The translations under genes and the position numbers were made by a program. Shown here piece by piece: positions 18,892-28,900 of a DNA stretch of 64,000 nucleotides. The notes under the pieces are model-generated. The model did no database searches and was not told the origin of the DNA. It saw only the letters and a program-made list of their open reading frames with translations. Each line of letters starts with the position of its first letter. Position 1 is the first letter of the stretch. Source of the stretch: Candidatus Poribacteria bacterium. Its GTDB lineage: Bacteria; Poribacteria; WGA-4E; WGA-3G. The stretch spans positions 1 to 64,000 of the forward strand of contig JAPPES010000031.1 of the NCBI GenBank assembly GCA_028824125.1, in the 5' to 3' direction.

Positions 18892-20628
18892 ATGTCTTTA
18901 GTAACAATCGCCAATGTCACAAAACGTTATGACCCAAATATAATTCTGGATGATATTTCGGTCGCAATTGCGCTTGGAGACCGGATAGGGTTAATTGGTC
19001 GTAACGGATCTGGGAAAACAACGTTATTAAAAATAATGTGTGGCATGCTCACCGATTTCAAAGGGGATGTTGTTTTGGCAAAGGGTCGCCGTATTGGATA
19101 CCTAAGCCAAGAACCAGAGTTGGAACGTGACTGCACGCTACGTCAGGAAATTCTCAAGGTCTTTAAAGAACGACTGGCACTTGAGGATAAAATGCTCATG
19201 CTGGCTGAGGAGATGGAAGCACAAGAAACGCCCCATCTTTTGCAGGAGTACGCGCGCATTCACGAGAAACATGAACGGCTGGGTGGATACGATTACGAGC
19301 ATCAGATAAATCGTGTCCTCAGTGGATTAGGTTTTAGTGATCAGGATTTCAACCTGCCAGTCCATGTCTTGAGTGGCGGTCAAAAGAGTAGGGCTACGTT
19401 AGCAAAACTGCTACTTGAAGAACCCGACCTATTACTCTTGGACGAACCCACGAATCATCTTGACATCAATGGCATCGAATGGCTGGAAAATTATCTCAAT
19501 ACCGAATACAACGGTGGCGTTCTTGTTGTTTCGCACGATAGATATTTTTTAGATAAGATCGTTCGTAAGGTGTGGGAACTCGCTGAAAATAAAATAAATA
19601 TCTATCGAGGTAACTATTCTAAGTACTTGGAATTAAAAAATATAGAACAGCTTGTTGACAGACGCGCATTCAAAATACAGCAAGCATTTATTGCACAAGA
19701 AAAGGAGTTCATTGAGCGTAATATAGCCGGGCAGCGAACTCGTGAAGCACAAGGAAGGCAGAAAAAACTGGATCGGTTAGAGACAATTGAAAAACCGAAA
19801 ACGGATACGCGAACTTTGAAACTCAACTTTACACAAAGCACACGGGGTGGAGACGACATTTTACGATGCCAAAATGTTGGTAAACAGTTTGGCGATAAAG
19901 TGTTATTTACAGGTCTCAATTTTGAGGTGTATCGTGGTGATGTGGTCGGAATTATCGGACCGAACGGGTCTGGAAAAACGACACTTTTCAGAATGATTTT
20001 GGGGCAGGAGCACCCTACACAAGGTAACCTTTGGGTTGGTCCTGGTCTCAGGCTTGGGTATTATACACAAGAATTGGAGGGGCTTAACCCAGATAATGAA
20101 ATCCTGGATGAAATTTGGGCACTTTGTCCGGATCAGACACCTTTTGAAGTACGAAGTTTTTTAGCGAAGTTCCTATTTTCCGGTGATGACGTGTTTAAGC
20201 GGATTGGAAACTTGAGCGGTGGCGAACAGAGTCGCGTTCAATTGGCAAAGCTGCTATTGGAAAAGGCGAATGTCTTTCTACTTGATGAACCGACAAATCA
20301 TTTGGACATTCCAGCACGCGAAGCACTTGAAAACGCACTTGCCGATTATCCCGCTACGCTTTTTATAATCTCTCACGACCGCTTCCTTTTGAACCGTCTG
20401 GCAACCAAATTGTTAATTCTTAATGTTACAAAAGAGGGAACAACAACGCGCTTTTTTGAAGGCACTTACGCCGAATATGAAGCAGAACAACAGAAACAGG
20501 TTGCTGATGCTAAACAGAATCAGCAGCAACTTAAAAACGTTCAAAGCAGTCCACCATCAAAACAGACGAAGCCTAAATCCAAGCGAAAACGGAAAATGAA
20601 GGCGCAACGTTTGGTAGGAAGTAATTAA
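18892..20628 (+). CDS. ABC-F family ATPase
   Basis: Two Walker A (GRNGSGKTT, GPNGSGKTT), two LSGGQ-like motifs, DEPTNHLDI twice. Confidence 0.95.
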   Translation: MSLVTIANVTKRYDPNIILDDISVAIALGDRIGLIGRNGSGKTTLLKIMCGMLTDFKGDVVLAKGRRIGYLSQEPELERDCTLRQEILKVFKERLALEDKMLMLAEEMEAQETPHLLQEYARIHEKHERLGGYDYEHQINRVLSGLGFSDQDFNLPVHVLSGGQKSRATLAKLLLEEPDLLLLDEPTNHLDINGIEWLENYLNTEYNGGVLVVSHDRYFLDKIVRKVWELAENKINIYRGNYSKYLELKNIEQLVDRRAFKIQQAFIAQEKEFIERNIAGQRTREAQGRQKKLDRLETIEKPKTDTRTLKLNFTQSTRGGDDILRCQNVGKQFGDKVLFTGLNFEVYRGDVVGIIGPNGSGKTTLFRMILGQEHPTQGNLWVGPGLRLGYYTQELEGLNPDNEILDEIWALCPDQTPFEVRSFLAKFLFSGDDVFKRIGNLSGGEQSRVQLAKLLLEKANVFLLDEPTNHLDIPAREALENALADYPATLFIISHDRFLLNRLATKLLILNVTKEGTTTRFFEGTYAEYEAEQQKQVADAKQNQQQLKNVQSSPPSKQTKPKSKRKRKMKAQRLVGSN

Positions 20629-20665
20629 TTTTTTTCATAAAATACCGTCTTTTTGACATTTTAAT

Positions 20666-20694
20666 TTGACATTGACAAACATCTATAGTATAAT
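20666..20694 (+). promoter_or_regulatory. consensus sigma70 promoter of the MarR gene
   Basis: TTGACA (20666-20671), 17 nt, TATAAT (20689-20694). Confidence 0.8.
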
Positions 20695-20698
20695 TTAT

Positions 20699-20710
20699 GT
20701 CGTATACGAC
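20699..20710. promoter_or_regulatory. candidate MarR operator
   Basis: Perfect palindrome GTCGTATACGAC overlapping the predicted +1. Confidence 0.6.
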
Positions 20711-20743
20711 GGAATATACCTCTAACATAGGACGTATTTAGAG

Positions 20744-21625
20744 ATGTCAGTAGAAAAACCGGAGTTCAATCAAGAAATTGATGTTGTGATGCGTGTGATG
20801 CATCACGCACAAGCAGCTGTCAAATCCAGGTTTATTCAGGAAGTAGTCCCCAACCGCCTCACAATTGTACAGTTTAACGCCTTACAGCACCTGCATTGGT
20901 ATGGTCGTGAATCTGGTATGTCTGTAAGTGAGTTGGGAGAGCATTTAGGTCTTGCTCATAATACAGTTTCTGGCTTAGTCAGTCGACTTGAAAAGCACGG
21001 TTGGGTTGTCCGTCGTAAATGTGATGAGGATCGGAGGCGTGCACGTATTCAACTTACACCGCAATCAGAACAGCTTTTCCGAGAACGGGTGCAACACGCT
21101 GCAGACTTTTGGCAAAACACCTTTGGCCAACTTTCTCCTGAAGAACGGGAAAACTTGATTGGGAGTTTAAAAAAGTTGAAACAGGTGATGGCAAAGCCGG
21201 TGTGGCCAAGTTATGCGCAGCTGCATCCCCGTGATGCTGATCATTTGCGGGAAAAGTTTGAAACCGAGCTCGACGAACTTGCACAAGCAAAACTCAAACT
21301 CGTCGGGATCCGGTTGATTCTCGCTCAAATCGCGGAAAAGCAAAATGAACATGAACTCGCAGCGTACCTGAACCAAGCAGCCTCTGAAGAGATCAAACAT
21401 ACAAACCAATTGTTCAACCTACTCGGTCATGGGGAAAATTTTGATAAGCTGCTTTCAGCCCTCGTTGATGAAGACAAAGCTGTGTACGAGGAGTTGTTAG
21501 CGTTACTTGATGATGCCCCTTGTGCTGAAGAAGATGAGGAATTAGTCATCCTCCAACAAATGCTTCAAGATAGCCACAGATATAAACGATGGTTTCGCAG
21601 TGTCCACAAACAAAAAAATCGGTGA
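20744..21625 (+). CDS. MarR-family regulator with C-terminal ferritin/rubrerythrin-like helical domain
   Basis: MSVSELGEHLGLAHNTVSGLVSRLEKHGWVVRRKCDEDRRRARIQLT wHTH; C-terminal AASEEIKHTNQLFNLLGH ... ILQQMLQDSHRYKRWF. Confidence 0.85.
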   Translation: MSVEKPEFNQEIDVVMRVMHHAQAAVKSRFIQEVVPNRLTIVQFNALQHLHWYGRESGMSVSELGEHLGLAHNTVSGLVSRLEKHGWVVRRKCDEDRRRARIQLTPQSEQLFRERVQHAADFWQNTFGQLSPEERENLIGSLKKLKQVMAKPVWPSYAQLHPRDADHLREKFETELDELAQAKLKLVGIRLILAQIAEKQNEHELAAYLNQAASEEIKHTNQLFNLLGHGENFDKLLSALVDEDKAVYEELLALLDDAPCAEEDEELVILQQMLQDSHRYKRWFRSVHKQKNR

Positions 21626-21686
21626 TTTTATTCTATCAATGGCCGCCTGCGTTTCAGTTGCGGCCACTGACACTTGAGAGGAGAAC

Positions 21687-22301
21687 ATGCAGTCCCAACG
21701 CCACGAAAATATTCCGCTACCCTGTAATGATGATGCCCAACTGATTGAACAATTTCAGAAAGGCGATACGGCTGTGTTTGATACACTTTTTACTCGCTAC
21801 CAAAAACGTACTTTTCGGTTAGTGCAGCGGTTTGTTCCAAACCACGAAGATGCCCTTGATATTACGCAAGATGCGTTTATTCGCGCGTATCAAGGGTTAG
21901 GGGATTTCAAGGGGCAGTGCCAGTTTTATAGTTGGCTTTACCGCATTACATTCAATCTCTGTATCGATTTCTTAAGAAAAAAAGCGCGTTCAGAAGTGAT
22001 GGTATATGAATCTGACGAATCTGACGAGTTGCCGATGGCAAATTTCCCGGATTTGCGGTCAGATTCCCCTGCCAAAGCTGCCGAGAACAAAGAACTCAGA
22101 GGCCAGATTCGGAAAGCGATCCGTCAACTACCACCAAAGCAACGTCAAATCTTTATCCTGCGTCACTGGGATGGATTGTCACTTAAAGATATTGCGGCTG
22201 TGGTCGGTAGATCAGATGGAACGGTCAAAGCTCACCTATTTCATGCACATCGTAATCTCCGCAAACACCTTCAGTCCTATCTTAAGGAAGAAGATGTTTA
22301 G
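21687..22301 (+). CDS. RNA polymerase ECF-type sigma-70 factor
   Basis: DALDITQDAFIRAYQGL; PPKQRQIFILRHWDGLSLKDIAAVVGRSDGTVKAHLFHAHRNLRKHL. Confidence 0.93.
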   Translation: MQSQRHENIPLPCNDDAQLIEQFQKGDTAVFDTLFTRYQKRTFRLVQRFVPNHEDALDITQDAFIRAYQGLGDFKGQCQFYSWLYRITFNLCIDFLRKKARSEVMVYESDESDELPMANFPDLRSDSPAKAAENKELRGQIRKAIRQLPPKQRQIFILRHWDGLSLKDIAAVVGRSDGTVKAHLFHAHRNLRKHLQSYLKEEDV

Positions 22302-22371
22302 TAGGTACAAGTTTAGAAGATTTAAGCCCTTAGTGTTAAGTTTGTATTATACCAATGTCTAAGTAGCGTGT

Positions 22372-22419
22372 CCCACAGCCAGGCAATGCAACAAAAAGTT
22401 GTTATGCTTAGGCTGTGGG
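22372..22419. terminator. hairpin between convergent sigma factor and ftsY genes
   Basis: CCCACAGCC/GGCTGTGGG stem; possible bidirectional terminator. Confidence 0.4.
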
Positions 22420-23415
22420 CTACGTTTCTGTGGTATCCTCTGCTGCGAAAAGTGCTTCCACGAAATCTGCCCCCGCGAAATCCCGCAAGTCGTCAAGTTT
22501 TTCACCAATACCGATTAGCTTTACGGGGGCACCGAGTTCGGCTTTTACCGCTAATACAATCCCACCTTTAGCTGTGCCATCCAGTTTTGTGATTGCTACA
22601 CCTGTAATCGGCACAGCTTCGTTGAAAATCTTCGCCTGCATCAATGCGTTTTGTCCCACTGTACCATCAATAACAAGTAGCACCTCGTGAGGCGCGCCTG
22701 TATGCGCTTGTCCCATTACACGTCCAATTTTGGATAATTCATCCATCAACGGTTTTTTCGTATGGAGTCTGCCTGCCGTGTCAACGATTAGCACATCTGC
22801 TTCACGATTTTTTGCTGCGTGAACTGCATCAAAAACTACAGAAGCGGGTTCTGCCTTTTCCCCGCCACGAATCAGTTCTGCACCCGCGCGTTCGCACCAA
22901 ATTGCCAATTGATCTTCCGCAGCGGCGCGAAATGTATCGCCTGCGGCAACAAGAACACGATTACCATCGGTATTGAAACGGCTTGCGAGTTTGCCGATAG
23001 TTGTCGTTTTTCCTGCACCGTTCACACCGAGAACTAAGATCGCATAAGGCGGTTCACCCTCAAATTTCAAAGGAGCGTCTTCACCGAGTAGATTCAGAAT
23101 TTCTTCTTTTATGACTGTTTCCAATTCAGAAGAATCACCTAATCCTTTTTCTTTAACAGTTTCTCTAACGTTATCCATCAGTGTTAACGTCGTATCAACT
23201 CCCACGTCAGCTTGGATCAAAATCTCTTCAATCTCTTCCATCAGTTTTTCGTCAATTTTTCTACCAACCCGAAGTAGTCCTGACAGTTGAGAGATAAAAT
23301 TGTTTCGAGTCTTCGCTAAACTGGATTTTAGGCGATTGAACCAACTCTCTTTTTCTGCTGCCTCTGGTTCAACGCGGTTTTTATCACCACCTTTAAACAA
23401 GTTTCTGAGCATCAT
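22420..23415 (-). CDS. ftsY: signal recognition particle receptor FtsY
   Basis: GVNGAGKTTTIGKLA, DTAGRLHTKKPLMDEL, TKLDGTAKGG. Confidence 0.95.
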   Translation of the reverse strand: MMLRNLFKGGDKNRVEPEAAEKESWFNRLKSSLAKTRNNFISQLSGLLRVGRKIDEKLMEEIEEILIQADVGVDTTLTLMDNVRETVKEKGLGDSSELETVIKEEILNLLGEDAPLKFEGEPPYAILVLGVNGAGKTTTIGKLASRFNTDGNRVLVAAGDTFRAAAEDQLAIWCERAGAELIRGGEKAEPASVVFDAVHAAKNREADVLIVDTAGRLHTKKPLMDELSKIGRVMGQAHTGAPHEVLLVIDGTVGQNALMQAKIFNEAVPITGVAITKLDGTAKGGIVLAVKAELGAPVKLIGIGEKLDDLRDFAGADFVEALFAAEDTTET

Positions 23416-23681
23416 TTCTCCTTTATTCCAAAATCAACTAATTCTTTAAAACATATATGAAAGTGTTCAGTTTAAATCTGCACTATCCGCATATCATATA
23501 ATACATTAACAGAACCGGAATGACAAATAAAAATGAATCTCTCTGAATTTTAAATTTGGTTGATTCGGGTAGGGATGTAAAACAATTCTGTATCCAAGCG
23601 TTTATATTGTGAAACATCAAAACATTCTAAAATTATTTATTGCTATGATTGTCTTTTTGTTATATACTAAAGACACATTAA

Positions 23682-24275
23682 ATGAGGAGAGTAACAATGC
23701 GAAGCAAAAAATTCAACCAACTATTCTTAAGGTTTTTTCTCTGTGTTGCTATCGTGCTAATTCCTTGTGTGATTTTCACGTCTTGTGTGGAAGAAAAGCA
23801 GTTAGATGAACTTGTTCAGGAAGCAAATCAAGAAGACACAGAACAGAATTCTGAAGAACCTGTGGTGGCACTTCCAGGACTCCCTGAAGATGTAGCAGGT
23901 TATGAGAAGTGGCTTAAATTAAACGCCGAACCGATTCCGCCTGTTCCAGGTGGAGACCCACACAATGGTACAAAGAACGTTTATGTCAACCAAGAACGTG
24001 GGACCATTGCACCGGATGGTGAACAACAATTTCCATATCCTGATGGAAGCATTGTCGTAAAAGAAGCATTTCGACCAAATAAAGACTATGTGGGACTCAT
24101 CGCAATCATGCGCAAAAAAGCAGGAACTGATCCAGACCACAACGATTGGGAGTTCATAGAATATACCCGAAACGCACCAGATGCTGATTTCAAAGTTATC
24201 GCCTCCGGTGGAATATGTTGGAATTGTCATGTCAGAGTCGAAGACATAGATTATGTTTTTACTGAACTTGACTGA
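23682..24275 (+). CDS. cytochrome P460-like haem protein
   Basis: Signal/lipobox-like N-terminus; single C-terminal CWNCH haem motif. Confidence 0.75.
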   Translation: MRRVTMRSKKFNQLFLRFFLCVAIVLIPCVIFTSCVEEKQLDELVQEANQEDTEQNSEEPVVALPGLPEDVAGYEKWLKLNAEPIPPVPGGDPHNGTKNVYVNQERGTIAPDGEQQFPYPDGSIVVKEAFRPNKDYVGLIAIMRKKAGTDPDHNDWEFIEYTRNAPDADFKVIASGGICWNCHVRVEDIDYVFTELD

Positions 24276-24297
24276 CGTTAAAAAAGGAGTACGCTTT

Positions 24298-25530
24298 TTG
24301 AATATATATCACAATAGACTTGTAAGGCATTTTCTTGCACTGTTTACATTTACGCTGATAATTAATTTTTTATGTGTGAGTTTTTGGACAAACGTCGCGG
24401 AAGCGCGACCTGAGTTTGCAACTGAATTAGACAAAGACTGTAACTTCTGTCACATTGACCCTGCAGGTGGCGGTCCTCGAAACCGAATTGGGGAAATTTT
24501 CGAAGAGAACTATTTTGAATTTCCCGAAGATTTTGATATGGATGCAGTCACCGAAGAAGCTAAGGAGGTTGTTAAACAACTCACCACATCACTTGAGCTC
24601 CAAACAGCTTTTATCAAAACTACCCATGTAGATGAAGAGGAAGGCACGGTAGCCGGGTGTAACTCATGTCATTCCTCAGTTGATAGGTTTCTCCTCATGC
24701 AAGCTGAGGTAACGTTCAATGCGCAAGCCTCTGAACACGTACGTTTAACCCTTTCTAACAACGTTGGCACTGTACTCAACGCTTTCGCAACAGTAGATGC
24801 TATTCCAAAACATCTTTACGTTAAAGTAGGGCGGTTTCGTCTACCGTTCGGTATCAAACAGAAGGATCATAATATCCTTGTCCGAGAAGGTTACGGACTC
24901 GGTTCTAATAAGCGAGATGTTGGTGTTGAACTCGGTGGCAGTTTAGGAAGAGTGTTTTACAACGGAGCATTTTTCAACGCTGGTAATGCAACAGCGAAAG
25001 GTGTCCTTGGCACTGTTGGTGGACAACTCGGTCCAATTCGTGCTGGGGTCTCATGTATATTTGAGCAGCCTGATGAAGATTGGGACCGTCTTATCGGTGC
25101 ATTCTTCACCGCTTCCTATGCAGGTTTGAGCATCGAAGGGGAATTCAATTTCGGAAACAGTGGTGCAATATCCTCTTTCGCATCAGATGACATTGATTCA
25201 AAGGGATATTATGTCGGTGCTAAATATCGCGTCTTGCCCCAACTCACTGTTGCGGGGCGATACGGCTTGTTCGCCCCAACAGGTAGGATATTTAAGAGTG
25301 ACGACCCAAGCTTGTTTTCCCCAGGGACGACAGTTAAAGGTGACGTAAGCCGGCGGGTGACCTTCAGTGCTCAGTACAATTTTATGGAAAACGGCGCAAT
25401 TTCATTGTTTTATTGGGCGAACCTACCGAACGCAGAGCGAGAACCCGATGAGAACATTAACAGCAAAAGTATGTTAAGACAACTTCAAGGATCAGACCAG
25501 ATTATTTTGATGTCACGGTTCTGGTTTTAG
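24298..25530 (+). CDS. outer-membrane porin-like protein with two N-terminal c-type haem motifs
   Basis: CNFCH and CNSCH, then beta-barrel-like sequence ending in F; TTG start at 24298 fits AAGGAG at 24284-24289 (ORF track starts 24253). Confidence 0.75.
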   Translation: MNIYHNRLVRHFLALFTFTLIINFLCVSFWTNVAEARPEFATELDKDCNFCHIDPAGGGPRNRIGEIFEENYFEFPEDFDMDAVTEEAKEVVKQLTTSLELQTAFIKTTHVDEEEGTVAGCNSCHSSVDRFLLMQAEVTFNAQASEHVRLTLSNNVGTVLNAFATVDAIPKHLYVKVGRFRLPFGIKQKDHNILVREGYGLGSNKRDVGVELGGSLGRVFYNGAFFNAGNATAKGVLGTVGGQLGPIRAGVSCIFEQPDEDWDRLIGAFFTASYAGLSIEGEFNFGNSGAISSFASDDIDSKGYYVGAKYRVLPQLTVAGRYGLFAPTGRIFKSDDPSLFSPGTTVKGDVSRRVTFSAQYNFMENGAISLFYWANLPNAEREPDENINSKSMLRQLQGSDQIILMSRFWF

Positions 25531-25624
25531 ATTGTTGAAGCGTTTTTGACATTTTGGAAAATAGGTGTGTTAATTTTTACACATGGCAAAATGTTTCCTC
25601 TGTTTTTCGCTTAGATTGAGGCAG

Positions 25625-25770
25625 ATGTCCCCTTGCTGGCGAGGCGGGGAATGCCTAAATGGCATTCATACCGTTGATTTCTTCCTAACCTTGTCACATT
25701 ACCGATTTATTTTTTGTCTTCATTCAGTTTGCGGGACAGCAGTGTCCAAGTAATTATAGGCTTTACTATA
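25625..25770 (-). repeat. MITE-like element copy (TATAGT family), approximate left bound
   Basis: Right end TGTCCAAGTAATTATAGGCTTTACTATA; internal CTGGCGAGGCGGGGAATGCCTAAATGGCATTCATACCGTTGATTTCTTCCTAACC. Confidence 0.6.
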
Positions 25771-25952
25771 GTTGACTATAAGGATAGATAAAGGAGAACA
25801 AAACGACAAAAGATCAACGATTTTAGAGCATTCTTAAGAGATAACGTGATTTTTGGCACGAAAATTGCTCAATACCTCACAAGTTAGAATAAATGTAGAT
25901 AAAATGACCTTCAGAAGATTGAAAAAATAGCAGCTTTAGGAGACATTTTACG

Positions 25953-28900
25953 ATGGAATCAAAAAAAATTTTAACTGGTATTGTTGCAGTACTTTCTTTG
26001 CTTGTTTTAGTTATCGGTTCACTCTATATTCATAGTTTGGTATCGGGAGCAAAGACGCGTATCACCGTCAAATCATTTACACCGAAAGGTGAAAAAGTTT
26101 CGCCCTGGGATGATTTTACGTTTACGTTTTCGGAGCCAATAGTTGATAATTCACTGATTAATACTGAATTACCGGATCGTGCAGTTCAATTCACTCCGAC
26201 TGTTAAGGGCGGCGCACGTTGGATAGCGCGCGATACAATCCGCTTCTATTTGGAGAGCCCCTTAGCCCCCTCCGCAAGTTACACCGTAGAACTTGCGCCA
26301 AAGTTAAAACAAAGTTCCCTCGGCTTTGTTATTACCGGTGATCGAAAGTTCACTTTTGCAACAGACCCTTTTCACGTCCAAAACAGACGCCTTGAATTTA
26401 AATACACGAAAACACACGCAAAAGTTGTTGGAAATATAACATTTAATTATCCAGTCAATATTGCCGATTTGCGCGCGAACCTTTCTATTCGACTTCAAGA
26501 GAATGTTGAAATTCCATATACACTTCAGCCAGAGAATGGGATTGCAAGGGAGATTAAATTAGAAACTGAAGAGATTCCACGTCTACTTGGAAACCAAAAC
26601 CTAAAAGTCCAAATTGAAAAAGGATTCAAATGTATCGGTGGAAAAATCGGCTTAAAAGAAGCCAATGTTAAATCAATGACCTTAACAGGTCGTGGTACAC
26701 TCGGTGTTACGTATGCTAATGTCCAAGAGTATTCTGGAAAACCGCGTATTGTGCTACGTTTCAGTTCTCGTATTCCAATTGATATTGTGCAGCCGTATAT
26801 TCATGTTAAACCTGAGTTGGAAACGCAGATTATAGCCCGGAACCGTGATGTTGAAATTCATGGTGATTTCAAGCGGAGCAGCAAATATGAGGTTACAGTG
26901 CAAGAAGGTTTGACAGCTCCCGACGGTTCAGTGTTAAAGAAACCGTATTCTGTGAATCTCATAATTCCGAATGTTCAACCGCAGATTCGTTTTGCTGGGA
27001 ACGGTTTTTTCTTAACCCGAAATCAGAATATGAATCTTGGGTTGGCTTCTATTAATGTACGGAACGTTAATGTGCATATAGAAAAGGTTTTTGGCAACAA
27101 CCTTGTGTACGTATCTAAGGTGAGAAACTGGAGTTCTTGGACAGACGATTTGGGTAAACCAATTCATACTGGCACACTTGCTATTGATTCAAAGTTGAAC
27201 GAAGAAGTGCGGACACCTATTGATCTTGGACAGTACTTGAATGATAAACGTGTTGGGATATTTAGAGTTGCTGTTCGTGACCCCAATAATTATTGGGTAC
27301 GTGCAACACAATGGGTAATGCTGACGGACCTTGGTATCATTGCTAAAAGGGCAGGAGATGAGTTATGGGTGTGGGTCAATTCACTTAGCAACTTAAAACC
27401 TGTTTCACAAGTAACTGTAAAACTGATTAGCGATAACAATCAAACACTACTGAGTGGAAAAACAAATTGGGAAGGTTTCATCAAGTTTACCTCAGTTGCT
27501 CAAAAAACTGAAGGCTTTACTCCGTTTATGTTGACTGTGGAAAAAGCGGATGACCTTTCGTTTCTTCAGTTAAATCGACATCAACTCTCCACAGGCGATT
27601 TCAATATCAGTGGTTCTGCTTACTTAACAGCAGGTTATGAAGCATTCCTCTATACAAGCCGTGGAGTTTATCGTCCTGGGGAGAAAGTCGCGCTTGCGGC
27701 AATTGTACGCGGAAGAAAAAATGTAACACCCCCCTCACTTCCAGTCAACATACAAATATTAGCACCTGATGGGCGAGTTGTTAATGAATTTAAGCAAAAT
27801 ACTGACAGACGTGGGGGTTGTGAGGTGACAATCTCTTTACCTGCATACACACAGACAGGGAGTTATATCGCAAAAATGAGCGTTGCTGGTAAAGAGATTG
27901 GGCGTACGCCGTTTCAAGTTGAAGAGTTTATGCCTGACCGGATGAAAGTTGCTGTTACAACAGACAAATCTGAATATGATTTAGGTGCTGAGGTCGCAAT
28001 GGATGTATCAGCAGTCAATCTATTTGGGCCGCCTGCTGTTAACCGAAAAGTGACAGCGTCTTATACACTTCAGGTTGTCCCGTTCATTCCAATTGAGAAG
28101 TGGCGCTCGTTCCACTTTTCGAGTACTATGCCGTTTGAGAAACAACGGATTACTTTAGAAGATAAAAAGACAGATGCTGATGGCAAAGCACGTTATAGAT
28201 TCCAACTCCCCGATTCTGTAAAAGCACCTTCACAGTTACATGGTGTTCTGACGGCGACAGTGAGCGAACCTGGGGGCAGAGCCGTTACGGCTTCACATCG
28301 CGTTGCAATTCATCCATACTCACATTATGTCGGCATCAAACGTTCAAGTTCTGGGGTTATCAAACGTAATCAAGACGTTTCCTTTAACTATATTGCCGTG
28401 GATAAAAATGGAGATATAGCAGCTGGACGTGACTTAGTCCTCACTGTTTACAAAGTTCATTGGAACACCATAATGCGTAGAAACGCGCAGGGGCGTTATG
28501 AGTATATATCAAATGACCAGATTACCTCTTTGGAATCCCATCAATTTGTGTCAACAACAGAAATGGGAACGTTTACTTTTACGCCTTCCGAATATGGTGA
28601 ATACCGTGTCCGTTTAGAAGATACCACCTCTGGTGCTAAAACGGAACTAAAATTGGAAACCACTGGTTGGGGATCAGTTCCTTTGTCAATGGAAAATCCA
28701 AGTTTGCTTGAGATGACGTTAGATAAACAAGCATATCTACCTGGAGAAACTGCGAAACTTCAGGTTAAAGCACCATTTCCCGGCAAACTAATATTGACAA
28801 TAGAGCGGGAAAAGATTTTGAGTTACCGCACCTTCAACTTAAAAGGCAATACAGCGAGTTTAAACATTCCAGTTAAATCCAATTATAAACCAAACGTATA

